A stretch of 39,300 bases of DNA from Faeciplasma sp900553675 (GCA_958428235.1 CAUAFG010000024.1:1-39300), one strand, 5' to 3'. Positions 6,763 through 14,273 are shown, counted from the first letter of the stretch. Translations and numbers: made by a program. Notes: a model not told the origin generated them from the sequence alone.

Positions 6763-7188
6763 ATGGCACAGAAGGTTACAGGCATTATCAAGCTTCAGAT
6801 CCCTGCCGGTAAAGCCACTCCGGCACCCCCGGTTGGTCCGGCTCTCGGTCAGCACGGCGTAAACATCATGGCTTTTACAAAGGACTTCAATGAAAGAACC
6901 AAGAACGATATGGGTCTTATCATCCCTGTTGTAATCACCGTTTATGCAGACCGTTCATTCACATTCATCACAAAGACTCCTCCGGCAGCCGTTCTTATCA
7001 AAAAGGCTTGCGGCATCGAGTCCGGCTCGGGCGTTCCCAACAAAACCAAGGTTGCTACCATAACCAAGGATCAGGTTAAGGCAATAGCAGAGCAGAAGCT
7101 CCCCGACCTTAATGCAGCTTCGGTTGAAGCCGCCATGAGCATGATCGCCGGAACAGCTCGTTCCATGGGCGTAACAGTTGTCGATTAA
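6763..7188 (+). CDS. rplK: Ribosomal protein uL11
   Basis: A 141-residue protein of exact family length. It forms the base of the GTPase-associated L7/L12 stalk on 23S rRNA and is the site of thiostrepton action. The N-terminal domain shows the proline-rich signature KATPAPPVGPALGQHGVNIM and FTKDFNERT. The C-terminal RNA-binding domain includes IKKACGIESGSGVPNK and ends SMIAGTARSMGVTVVD. TTGGAGG precedes the ATG. It is followed by rplA after a second structured leader. Confidence 0.98.
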   Translation: MAQKVTGIIKLQIPAGKATPAPPVGPALGQHGVNIMAFTKDFNERTKNDMGLIIPVVITVYADRSFTFITKTPPAAVLIKKACGIESGSGVPNKTKVATITKDQVKAIAEQKLPDLNAASVEAAMSMIAGTARSMGVTVVD

Positions 7189-7207
7189 AGCGTAAGCGAC
7201 TAAAAAA

Positions 7208-7262
7208 GTGGGAGGAATATCCTTTTCCGCTAACCGCCGTAATTATCGGCGGCATCACCACC
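7208..7262 (+). promoter_or_regulatory. Probable L1-binding leader upstream of rplA
   Basis: The element has GTGGGAG (7208-7214), an internal hairpin CCGCCG/CGGCGG and a closing ATCACCACC (7254-7262). It shares its ends with the element before rplK. It sits in the rplK-rplA gap, where L1 could repress its own translation. Confidence 0.55.
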
Positions 7263-7288
7263 TTATATAATAAAGGAGATTTTATATA

Positions 7289-7984
7289 ATGAAACATGGA
7301 AAAAAGTATGTCGATGCGCTTAAGGCTATCGACAAGACCAAGCTTTACGATACAGACGAAGCCGTTGCTCTTTCCGCAGCAAACGCAAAGGCTAAGTTTG
7401 ACGAAACCATTGAAGTACACATCCGCTTGGGCGTTGACTCGCGTCATGCAGACCAGCAGGTAAGAGGCGCAGTTGTTCTGCCCAACGGTACAGGTAAGAC
7501 CGTCAGAGCACTTGTATTCTGCAAGGAAGACAAGTATGAGGCTGCAAAGGCTGCCGGCGCTGACTATGTAGGCGGACTTGACTATGTTGACAAGATCATG
7601 AAGGAGAACTGGCTCGACTTCGACGTTGTTATCGCTTCTCCCGACATGATGGGCGTTGTAGGACGCTTAGGTAAGGTTTTAGGTCCGAGAGGACTTATGC
7701 CTAACCCCAAGGCAGGCACCGTTTCTCCTGACGTTGCAAAGGCAGTTCAGGAGGCTAAGGCAGGTAAGATCGAGTATCGTCTTGACAAGACCAACATCAT
7801 CCACTGCCCCATCGGCAAGGCTTCCTTCGGAACCGAAAAGCTTGCCGAAAACCTTAATACTCTGCTCGAAGCAGTTGTAAAGGCTAAGCCCGCCGCTGCA
7901 AAGGGTCAGTATTTAAAGAGCGTAGTAGTATCCTCTACTATGGGCGTTGGCGTTAAGGTCAATACCGCTAAGTACGGAGTTTGA
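7289..7984 (+). CDS. rplA: Ribosomal protein uL1
   Basis: A 231-residue protein of normal length. It forms the L1 stalk that guides deacylated tRNA out of the E site, and it commonly represses its own operon by binding mRNA. The hallmark GRLGKVLGPRGLMPNPKAGT lies near residues 125-145. The end VVVSSTMGVGVKVNTAKYGV is also typical. AAAGGAG lies ten bases before the ATG. It ends at TGA 7982-7984, and the promoter of the rplJL unit begins 38 bases later. Confidence 0.98.
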   Translation: MKHGKKYVDALKAIDKTKLYDTDEAVALSAANAKAKFDETIEVHIRLGVDSRHADQQVRGAVVLPNGTGKTVRALVFCKEDKYEAAKAAGADYVGGLDYVDKIMKENWLDFDVVIASPDMMGVVGRLGKVLGPRGLMPNPKAGTVSPDVAKAVQEAKAGKIEYRLDKTNIIHCPIGKASFGTEKLAENLNTLLEAVVKAKPAAAKGQYLKSVVVSSTMGVGVKVNTAKYGV

Positions 7985-8021
7985 TTTCTGCCGTTATTTT
8001 AAAAATATTACCGTCGGGGGC

Positions 8022-8050
8022 TTGACAAAAGCTCCCGACTGTGATAGAAT
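8022..8050 (+). promoter_or_regulatory. Internal promoter of rplJ-rplL
   Basis: TTGACA (8022-8027), a 17-base spacer and TAGAAT (8045-8050). The flanking GGGGGCTT/GCTCCC palindrome may also act as a weak hairpin after rplA. Confidence 0.7.
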
Positions 8051-8059
8051 AATTGTGCT

Positions 8060-8190
8060 TCGTTTCTTAAGACAGTTGGTGGCGATATATTATCGTGGAA
8101 ATCCAACCGAGGAAAGAGTATCAGTAAATTTACTTATACGTCCTTTTCTTTGCTGTTTTAAGTGAAAGAAAGGGATTTTCTTATATGTTT
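8060..8190 (+). promoter_or_regulatory. L10 leader with attenuator
   Basis: The RNA has the conserved halves of the Firmicutes L10 leader: TTAAGACAGTTGG (about 8067-8079) and CCAACCGAGG (8103-8112), which pair as GTTGG/CCAAC. A 10-bp attenuator hairpin (8142-8151 with 8165-8174) and ATTTTCTT follow. The L10(L12)4 complex binds such leaders to limit rplJ-rplL synthesis. Confidence 0.8.
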
Positions 8191-8227
8191 TGGGCGAAGC
8201 GAAATATCTTTTAAAGAGGTGAAAAAA

Positions 8228-8734
8228 ATGCCCAACGAAAACGTTCTTAACCAAAAGAAAGCCAAGGTTGCCGAAATCGTAGAGCTTTTAAAGTCCGGAA
8301 CAGCAGGCGTGCTGGTTGACTACACCGGTATCTCCGTTGAAGACGACACCAAGCTCCGTAAGGAACTCAGAGAAGCGGGGGTTAAGTACTTTGTTGAAAA
8401 GAACACCCTGTTAAGACGTGCTATGGACGAGGTCGGCTTAGACGCTATGACCAACGTTTTAAACGGCGCAACCGCAATCGCAGTTTCCGAGCACGACGAA
8501 ACCGCAGCTGCAAGAATCTTAGGCAAGTATGCTGAGGAGCACGAAAACTTCAAGCTTAAGGCAGGATTCATCGGCAGCGAAACCTACGACGAGGAAGGCG
8601 TTAAGGCTATTTCCAAGATTCCTTCAAAGGAAACTCTTCTTGCTCAGCTGGTTGGCTCTTTGCAGGGTCCCATGCAGAAGCTCGCTGCTACCGTTGCAGC
8701 AGTTGCAGAAAAGAAGGAAGGCGAAGCTGCCTGA
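8228..8734 (+). CDS. rplJ: Ribosomal protein uL10
   Basis: A 168-residue protein. It anchors the L7/L12 dimers to the ribosomal stalk and, as L10(L12)4, represses its own mRNA through the leader. It starts MPNENVLNQKKAKVAEIVEL and includes LVDYTGISVEDDTKLRKELR and KYFVEKNTLLRRAM, both typical of the family. The alanine-rich end LAATVAAVAEKKEGEAA is the L12-binding region. The frame is open back to 8162, but AAAGAGGTG just before 8228 and alignment with the family fix the start here. Confidence 0.97.
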   Translation: MPNENVLNQKKAKVAEIVELLKSGTAGVLVDYTGISVEDDTKLRKELREAGVKYFVEKNTLLRRAMDEVGLDAMTNVLNGATAIAVSEHDETAAARILGKYAEEHENFKLKAGFIGSETYDEEGVKAISKIPSKETLLAQLVGSLQGPMQKLAATVAAVAEKKEGEAA

Positions 8735-8825
8735 GCTTAAGGCGGCTTAACAAAGCGTATCCCGCAAAATTAATCGCGTGATACGGCAAATCTTATTAAA
8801 AACTACATTAAAGGAGATATTAAAA

Positions 8826-9197
8826 ATGGCTTCAGAAAAGATTTTAAACATTGTTGAAGAGGTCAAGAACCTCTCCGTTCTCGAGCTCAAGGAGCTTGTA
8901 GACGCTATCCAGGAAGAATTCGGCGTTACCGCTGCTATCGCTGCTGCTCCCGCTGCAGGTGCAGGTGCTGCCGCTGCTGCTGAGAAGACCGAGTTCGACG
9001 TAGTTCTCGCTTCCTTCGGCGACGCTAAGATGGGCGTTATCAAGGCTGTTAAGGAAATCCTCGGTCTTGGTCTTAAGGAAGCTAAGGAGTTCGTTGAGGC
9101 TGCTCCTAAGACTGTTAAGGAAGGCGCTTCCAAGGCAGAGGCTGACGAGCTTAAGGCTAAGCTCGAAGAAGCCGGAGCTACTGTTGAAATCAAGTAA
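8826..9197 (+). CDS. rplL: Ribosomal protein bL12 (L7/L12)
   Basis: A 123-residue protein. It forms the multicopy stalk that recruits translation GTPases. The N-terminal dimer domain reads KILNIVEEVKNLSVLELKEL, then an alanine/glycine hinge (AAPAAGAGAAAAAEK). The C-terminal factor-binding domain contains FGDAKMGVIKAVKEILGLGL and KEAKEFVEAAPKTVKEG. The start at 8826 follows AAAGGAGATATT. The frame is open to 8778, but the extra residues belong to no L12. It is the last gene of the operon: a terminator follows at once, with no rpoB. Confidence 0.98.
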   Translation: MASEKILNIVEEVKNLSVLELKELVDAIQEEFGVTAAIAAAPAAGAGAAAAAEKTEFDVVLASFGDAKMGVIKAVKEILGLGLKEAKEFVEAAPKTVKEGASKAEADELKAKLEEAGATVEIK

Positions 9198-9221
9198 TTC
9201 ACGCACTTTGAAGAAAAATTT

Positions 9222-9256
9222 TCGACCGCACATGAAGTTGTGCGGTCGATTTTTTA
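9222..9256 (+). terminator. Terminator of the ribosomal protein operon
   Basis: The stem CGACCGCACA pairs with TGTGCGGTCG around a six-base loop and is followed by ATTTTTTAT. It ends transcription after rplL. Confidence 0.9.
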
Positions 9257-9280
9257 TATCAAATGATTAAAAGCAAGAAT

Positions 9281-9533
9281 TAAAAAAGTTTCGTCCACCT
9301 TTTCAAAGGTGGCAGGGTCTTGGGACAGAGTCCCAAGTCGCTCCCCGCAGGGAGCGAAATCCCCAGCAAAGCGAAGCGCAGGATGGGAGGTAAAACAGTC
9401 CGGTGGACTGTTTTACTGTGGGAGACCCTCGCCGGGGGTCTCCCGATGGACGTGCGATGAGCACGTCCATGACTGCACTCGCTCGGGTCTACAAACAAAA
9501 CTCAGATATATAAACTAAGTCAGTCTGAATATA
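9281..9533 (+). repeat. Dispersed multi-hairpin palindromic repeat, copy 1
   Basis: A chain of perfect or near-perfect hairpins: CCACCTTT/AAAGGTGG, CTTGGGAC/GTCCCAAG, GCTCCC/GGGAGC, AAAACAGTCC/GGACTGTTTT, GGGAGACCC/GGGTCTCCC and GGACGTGC/GCACGTCC. It ends near GACTGCAC with an AT-rich tail (CAGATATATAA). It lies between convergent genes. Frames across it on both strands are by-products of the repeat and do not look like genes. Confidence 0.9.
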
Positions 9534-9536
9534 AAC

Positions 9537-9935
9537 TTACTTCTTAACAAACGCCTCAATAGCCTTCTTGACAAACTCACCGGTTCCGCTTCCGCCGATA
9601 CCGTCAATCTTCTCCTTGATATCGCCGCCGGAAACCGCTCCCGCTATCTTCTTAAGAATATCCTCCGAGCCGCCGGAAACGTTCTTTTCGATAAGTCCCT
9701 TAAGGTCAGAAACCTTGCTCTGAACCTTGTCATCTGTCGGGGCAAGATTTTTAAGCTTTCCGAAGCCCTTTATCGCGCCGGTTATGCCGTCAAGGTCTAA
9801 CCCGTCGATGTCCAGCCCGCCGACGCCCTTAAGAGCAGAGGTGATGTCGCCCATGTCGATGCCGTCGCCGTCTTTGTCCAAGCCGCCCATTACCTTGCCG
9901 GCAAGCTTTGAAATGTCCTTAAAATCGAATGCCAT
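9537..9935 (-). CDS. Small glycine/aspartate-rich protein with a DxDxDG loop
   Basis: A 132-residue protein of unknown function. Its N-terminal half repeats short Gly-Leu-Asp units (GGLDKDGDGIDMGDI, GGLDIDGLDLDGI), of which the first looks like an EF-hand or dockerin-type calcium loop, one residue short of canonical spacing. The C-terminal half is a helix-prone Lys/Ser/Gly region ending FVKKAIEAFVKK. There is no signal peptide or membrane helix. AAAAGGAG lies before the ATG. It starts 42 bases after the CmpB-like gene, so the two are probably one transcript. Confidence 0.65.
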   Translation of the reverse strand: MAFDFKDISKLAGKVMGGLDKDGDGIDMGDITSALKGVGGLDIDGLDLDGITGAIKGFGKLKNLAPTDDKVQSKVSDLKGLIEKNVSGGSEDILKKIAGAVSGGDIKEKIDGIGGSGTGEFVKKAIEAFVKK

Positions 9936-9977
9936 AGTTATTATCTCCTTTTCTATTTGATGGGGAAAGTCCCCGAA

Positions 9978-10736
9978 TTAACGCTTTTTATATCTCTTTG
10001 CTCTGCTTTCAAACTGCTCTCTCATCTCTTTCAGATGCTCATACAGCGGTCTCTCAGAGCGCATGAACAGGAAGAAATGCTGCTTTTCGTTTGCCTTTTC
10101 CCTTGCCGCCTGTATCTGCGCCTTAAGCTCTTCATATCGAACGACTACCTGATATTCGTCCGCAAACTTTTTCAGCTTGTAAATAAGGTTGGAGGAATAC
10201 GCCACGTCTATAACGAAAACGCCGTAAAACAGACCGATAAAGAAGGAAAACGCAAGGTTGTTTGAAAGCCAATGCAGCGCGGAAAGTATGTGCGGATGCA
10301 CCAGAAAGTAGTAAAGCGCGCCCAGCACCGCCCAGAAGAACGAAAACTTTGGGCAGATGATTCCCTGAATGTTGCCCCACTCCTTGGAATAGTCCCACAG
10401 GCGGACGTTTGTAAGCTTTAAGCTGATTATTCCCGCGATGTACTCTATAACCGTCATGCACACAGCCATGCAGATAAACAGCACGATTTTAGCCGTCACC
10501 GGATTCTCAAAGATATTGAACCTTTCCAGCGAGGCTATCAAAAACAGTATGCACAGCCCGCTGCCGTAAAGAGGAAGGTAAGGTCCAACGCAGAAACCCG
10601 GATTTATCCACTTGCGCTCGGGGTTGTTTGCGGATATAAAGCGGCGGAAGAATAGCTCTAAAACCCAGCCAAAAACCGAGCCTATAAAGAAAAGAAATGC
10701 CAAGGTCAGAAAGATTCCCAACAGTATTACCCCCAT
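9978..10736 (-). CDS. CmpB-type putative ABC transporter permease / membrane protein
   Basis: A 252-residue multi-pass membrane protein of the PF06541 type (called putative ABC transporter type IV, CmpB). Hallmarks are FGWVLELFFRRF, then RKWINPGFCVGPYLPLYGSG at about residues 40-60, and LWDYSKEWGNIQGIICPKFSFFW further on. About six membrane spans precede a basic coiled tail (about 200-252). No ATPase gene is adjacent, so transport is not established. The ATG at 10736 lacks a Shine-Dalgarno and lies at the edge of a hairpin in the mRNA. A start at TTG 10721 is possible. Confidence 0.75.
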   Translation of the reverse strand: MGVILLGIFLTLAFLFFIGSVFGWVLELFFRRFISANNPERKWINPGFCVGPYLPLYGSGLCILFLIASLERFNIFENPVTAKIVLFICMAVCMTVIEYIAGIISLKLTNVRLWDYSKEWGNIQGIICPKFSFFWAVLGALYYFLVHPHILSALHWLSNNLAFSFFIGLFYGVFVIDVAYSSNLIYKLKKFADEYQVVVRYEELKAQIQAAREKANEKQHFFLFMRSERPLYEHLKEMREQFESRAKRYKKR

Positions 10737-10758
10737 TCAGGAAAAGAATCCTGAATAG

Positions 10759-10787
10759 AGTATAGCATTTATTTCGACAGATTTCAA
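10759..10787 (-). promoter_or_regulatory. Promoter of the CmpB-like gene
   Basis: On the minus strand TTGAAA (10787-10782), 17 bases and TATACT (10764-10759). The start would be near 10752, giving a 5' leader of only about 16 bases. Confidence 0.6.
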
Positions 10788-10792
10788 TACTG

Positions 10793-10839
10793 CGCAAAAA
10801 AAATCCGCTGCGGGCGAGAAGGGTTACCCGCAGCGGATT
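10793..10839 (-). terminator. Terminator of degV
   Basis: The 13-bp stem AATCCGCTGCGGG/CCCGCAGCGGATT is followed on the minus strand by a run of T. It lies 20 bases after the degV stop. Confidence 0.9.
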
Positions 10840-10858
10840 ATATTATTGCAAATTAGTA

Positions 10859-11749
10859 TCAGGGTCTTTCCACACCCTCGGCGGCAATATGCACAATAGC
10901 ACACATTCCGGGACCTACGTGCGCGCCGATGATGGGGGAAAGCATTACGGTTGAGATATCCGCCTTCGGATTGACGGCAAGCACTCCCGCCTTGAGATAC
11001 TCCGCCTTGGCAGGGTCGTCCGCGTGGATTATGATTATTCTTTCTTTGTCCCCGCCGACCGAGTGGGTTTTGTAAAGCTCTAACAGCTCGTTCATTGCAG
11101 CCTTTGCGCCGCGCTTTTTTGCGAAGGTTGAAAGAGTGCCGTCCCTTTCCACCTTTAAAAGCGGCTTGATGTTCAGCGCCGAGCCTACAATCGCCGTGGT
11201 TGCGGGTATTCTTCCGCCCCGTTTTAAATACATCAGATCCTCAACCATAAACCAGTGGTATATTCTCAGCCTGTTTTCCTCGAGATACTTGGCGTTCTCC
11301 TCGATGCTCATGCCGCCCTCGCGGTTTTTTACTGCCATCTCCAAAAGCGCGCCCATTCCGCCGGTGGCAGCGAGTGAGTCTACACAGACAAGTCTGGCTT
11401 CGGGATACTTTTCGTTAAGCTCGTCGGCGGCTATAAGGGAGGAATTATATGTATTTGAAAGTCCGCTTGAAAGTGAGATGTACAAAACCGACTTACCCTC
11501 TTTTAAAAGCGGCTCGAAAATCTCGACATACATAAAGGGGGATATCTGTGTGGTGTGGGTGAGGTCGCCGTTTCGCTGACCGTCGTAAAACTTTTTAAGG
11601 ATTTCGTCCGGCTCGATGGAGGAGCAGACGCGGTCTTCGCTTCCTAAAGTGTAGCTCATGGGAATAAAGCGGATGTCCTTTTCAACGGCATAGGCTGCCG
11701 GAATGTCGGCTGAAATATCGGAATAAATGATGTAATCGCTGATTGGCAT
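10859..11749 (-). CDS. degV: DegV-family fatty-acid-binding protein
   Basis: A 296-residue protein of the DegV/FakB family. Such proteins carry a fatty acid to the FakA kinase for phosphorylation and entry into phospholipid synthesis. Typical features are an early SDISADIP, FIPMSYTLG, the TTQISPFMYVEIFEP region, SLSSGLSNTYNSS (fatty-acid carboxylate and phosphate contacts in FakB) and the ALNIKPLLKVERDGTL strand. AGGAG lies upstream. It has its own terminator and faces away from the TetR gene. No fakA is in the window. Confidence 0.9.
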   Translation of the reverse strand: MPISDYIIYSDISADIPAAYAVEKDIRFIPMSYTLGSEDRVCSSIEPDEILKKFYDGQRNGDLTHTTQISPFMYVEIFEPLLKEGKSVLYISLSSGLSNTYNSSLIAADELNEKYPEARLVCVDSLAATGGMGALLEMAVKNREGGMSIEENAKYLEENRLRIYHWFMVEDLMYLKRGGRIPATTAIVGSALNIKPLLKVERDGTLSTFAKKRGAKAAMNELLELYKTHSVGGDKERIIIIHADDPAKAEYLKAGVLAVNPKADISTVMLSPIIGAHVGPGMCAIVHIAAEGVERP

Positions 11750-11809
11750 TTTGCTGATTTCTCCTAAAAAATAGATTTGCGCAGGAAATAATTTTTTTGC
11801 GCTATGTAC

Positions 11810-11838
11810 TTGACATTATTAAGATACAAATGTATCAT
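11810..11838 (+). promoter_or_regulatory. Promoter of the TetR-like gene
   Basis: TTGACA (11810-11815), a 17-base spacer and TATCAT (11833-11838). It points toward the TetR-like gene, with a leader of about 115 bases. The palindrome at 11823-11836 overlaps the spacer and the -10. Confidence 0.65.
11823..11836. promoter_or_regulatory. Probable TetR-type operator
   Basis: GATACA-AA-TGTATC is a perfect 6-bp inverted repeat lying across the spacer and -10 of the promoter. Binding there by the downstream regulator would give autorepression. Confidence 0.5.
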
Positions 11839-11960
11839 AATTATATTACTTCATTCTCAAAAAATCAACATCTTAGGACAACTTTGTTGAAAACTGAAAC
11901 AATATTGCAAGGGTTGTATCTATTTTGTCCTCAAAAACCATCACAAAAAGGAAGATATTC

Positions 11961-12497
11961 ATGCGCAGAAAAAACATCAACAACCAGATAATCCGCGAAA
12001 GCATAACCGAAGCCCTGCTGATCCTGATGGAAAACCTCAGCATTTCCGACATAACCATCTCCGCATTAACCCGCAAGGCGGGGGTTTCGAGGGTGTCGTT
12101 TTACCGGAATTACAAAAGCAAGGAGGAGGTTTTAGTCTCCATGCTCGAAGAACGCTCCCGCGAGTGGTGGGAGGAGTTCAAATCGTCGCCGTCGGAGGAC
12201 TATATCGAAAGCTTTTTTGAAGCCTGCCTCGACTTTAAGGGCGTTGCGGGACTTCTTAAAAAGCAGAGCTTAGAGCATCTCCTGCTTACAAACATCCAAA
12301 ACCTTGTGGGACCAAGACCGCAGGACAACCCCGAAACAGCCTTTAAAAAAGCCTGCCTTGCAGGGGGAGTATACGGTGTGCTGATGGAATGGATAAGGCG
12401 GGATATGCACGATACTCCCAAGGAAATAAGCGATATACTGTCCTCACCCGACAAAAGCATTCAGCAGTTTATAGCCTCCATAGATTTCTCCGAATAA
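11961..12497 (+). CDS. TetR/AcrR-family transcriptional regulator
   Basis: A 178-residue protein. The N-terminal DNA-binding domain reads IIRESITEALLILMENLSI, then SALTRKAGVSRVSFYRNYKS with the TetR recognition helix VSRVSFYRNY at about residues 40-50. The C-terminal domain resembles the TetR_C_8-like group (AFKKACLAGGVYGVLMEWIR) and should sense an unknown ligand. The frame is open back to 11925, but AAAGGAAG just before ATG 11961 supports this start. It is divergent from degV, and the operator-like palindrome suggests self-control and perhaps control of degV. Confidence 0.85.
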   Translation: MRRKNINNQIIRESITEALLILMENLSISDITISALTRKAGVSRVSFYRNYKSKEEVLVSMLEERSREWWEEFKSSPSEDYIESFFEACLDFKGVAGLLKKQSLEHLLLTNIQNLVGPRPQDNPETAFKKACLAGGVYGVLMEWIRRDMHDTPKEISDILSSPDKSIQQFIASIDFSE

Positions 12498-12687
12498 AGT
12501 GCAGAAAACACAATGTAAATATTGGAGTTTTCGGCACGTCTCCGAAACATAAAAATCGCAGTCAAATCCTGCAAACGCAGTAATAGCGCAGGTTTATAGA
12601 CACGGCTGAATCGGATTTGCACTTGAGCTTGTCTCCGAAAGGTAACACAATCTGTAACCTCTCATAGAAATCATGCACAAAAAGTGA
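12498..12687. other. Intergenic stretch without recognised genes
   Basis: The 190 bases after the TetR gene hold a weak hairpin (TTTCGG/CCGAAA, about 12528-12547) and no convincing frame or known RNA motif. They lie before the promoter at 12688, so they are not a leader of the next gene. Confidence 0.4.
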
Positions 12688-12716
12688 TTGACAATATTGA
12701 TTGTTTATATTAAAAT
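12688..12716 (+). promoter_or_regulatory. Promoter of the solute-binding protein gene
   Basis: TTGACA (12688-12693), a 17-base spacer and TAAAAT (12711-12716), 45 bases before the start codon. Confidence 0.75.
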
Positions 12717-12760
12717 TAATGTATACGCAAACAGATTGCGATTAATAGGAGGAACTAAAA

Positions 12761-14215
12761 ATGAAAAGGATATTTGCGATTTCAGCGACTATTGTTCTTT
12801 GTATGTCTATGATCCTCACGTTTGGGGGATGCGGAAAGAAAAAACGTGAGATAGTAAAGCTTACTCTTTCAACAGAGGATTCCGAAGCTATCCTCGCCGC
12901 CGCAGGCATTATGCTGCCGGACGCAGAAACTACTTCTGCAGCAGGCACAACTGTTGATTTTTATGCGTGGGGAGATCCCTTCCACAACTACTCAGATGAT
13001 GAAATCATCAACACAGGCTACTGGACGTTCTCGCAAAAATACGGCTGTGATGTCAACTGGATAGAATGTGAATACGGTGAAAGATTCGACGGCTTGGCAA
13101 ACCTTATATTGGCAGGAACATCTCCTGATTTCTATGGAGCTTATCCCGAAAACTTCCCTGAAAAGCCGATTAAGCGTATGTTCCAGCCGGTGGATACATA
13201 TATCGACTATGACGACGCCCTTTGGTCGGGCATGAAGGATTTCGCCTACAACTACTTCTCACTGGGCGGTCGCACCTACGTTATGGCCACCGATAACTAT
13301 GCGGGACCGGTATGCGCCTACAACCGCAGAGTTGTCGAAGAATGGGGCTTTGACGACCCAGCTGAGCTTTACGCAAACGATGAATGGACATGGGATATCT
13401 TCTATGAAATGTGCGTTGACTTCTCCGACCCAGACGAGAACCGCTATGCTCTCGATGGCTTTAGCTACTCCTCCGGTCTTATGCACTCAAGCGGCATAGG
13501 CGTCGTTGAATACGACCCTGCTCAGAATAAATATATATCCAACATCGACGAACCCGGTCTTGAACGCGCCGCGACGCTTTTATACAATCTCTCCAAAAAC
13601 CAGTGTATGTTCCCGACATGGAAAAACGGTTATTCTATACGCAACGGCGTTGAAGGCGGCGGAATTAAGGAAGGCGACTGTCTGTTCTACATAAGACACG
13701 ACTATTGCTTCACCGGTCCGGTTGCTGATATATCCAATGTCTGGGGCGATGTCAGAGAAGGCGAAGTAATGTTCTGCCCAACCCCGCGTGACCCACAGGG
13801 CGACGGCAAATATTATATCGAATCGATGCCGGGTGGCTATTTCTTGGTAAAGGGTGCTGAAAACCCCGAAGGCGTTGCACTTCTTGCTGCCTGTGAAAGA
13901 TTCAAGGTCCTCGACCCGACTGTTATAAGCATCGACAAGCGCCAGAAGGAGGAAATCTACCTGTGGACACAGGAGATGCTCGATATGTGGGACACCTGCC
14001 ACGCACTTGCAAATAACAGTGAGCATACCTTAATATACTATGAATACGGTCTTGGCAAACAGCTTGCAGACGTAGTTTCCACAATTGAAGGTAATGGTCA
14101 CTCCAACGATGCCAAAACATGGGCACAGCTTAAAGAAAGCAACAGCGAAAAGCTTGCATATTATATTGATGAGCTTAATAAGCAGATTTCGGAATTTAAT
14201 CCCGACAGTGAATAA
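12761..14215 (+). CDS. Lipoprotein extracellular solute-binding protein
   Basis: A 484-residue protein of the family-1 (carbohydrate-type) ABC solute-binding group. The signal peptide MKRIFAISATIVLCMSMIL ends in the lipobox TFGGC, so Cys-24 would be lipidated and hold the protein on the outer face of the membrane. Later features fit sugar binders: VDFYAWGDPFHNY, LILAGTSPDFYG, and the hinge NRRVVEEWGFDDPAELY with WTWDIFYEMC. TAGGAGG precedes the ATG. No permease or ATPase genes are next to it, so it may share a transporter encoded elsewhere or act as a sensor. The ligand is unknown. Confidence 0.85.
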   Translation: MKRIFAISATIVLCMSMILTFGGCGKKKREIVKLTLSTEDSEAILAAAGIMLPDAETTSAAGTTVDFYAWGDPFHNYSDDEIINTGYWTFSQKYGCDVNWIECEYGERFDGLANLILAGTSPDFYGAYPENFPEKPIKRMFQPVDTYIDYDDALWSGMKDFAYNYFSLGGRTYVMATDNYAGPVCAYNRRVVEEWGFDDPAELYANDEWTWDIFYEMCVDFSDPDENRYALDGFSYSSGLMHSSGIGVVEYDPAQNKYISNIDEPGLERAATLLYNLSKNQCMFPTWKNGYSIRNGVEGGGIKEGDCLFYIRHDYCFTGPVADISNVWGDVREGEVMFCPTPRDPQGDGKYYIESMPGGYFLVKGAENPEGVALLAACERFKVLDPTVISIDKRQKEEIYLWTQEMLDMWDTCHALANNSEHTLIYYEYGLGKQLADVVSTIEGNGHSNDAKTWAQLKESNSEKLAYYIDELNKQISEFNPDSE

Positions 14216-14233
14216 TTGATTTGAATTATATTG

Positions 14234-14273
14234 ACTCCCGCGGAATTTTAAAGAATCCGCGGGAGTAATTTTT
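14234..14273 (+). terminator. Terminator of the solute-binding protein gene
   Basis: ACTCCCGCGGAATT pairs with AATCCGCGGGAGT and is followed by AATTTTT. Confidence 0.85.

Noticed and set aside
8162..8227. Longer rplJ frame starting at 8162
   Set aside because: The extra 22 codons lie in the L10 leader attenuator and belong to no L10 protein. The ribosome site is just before 8228.
10600..10612. A near-consensus DnaA box (TTATCCACT)
   Set aside because: It is single, lies within the coding sequence of the CmpB-like gene and is far from the origin interval.
12498..12687. A riboswitch upstream of the solute-binding protein gene
   Set aside because: The region lies before the promoter at 12688 and shows no motif of a riboswitch class I know.
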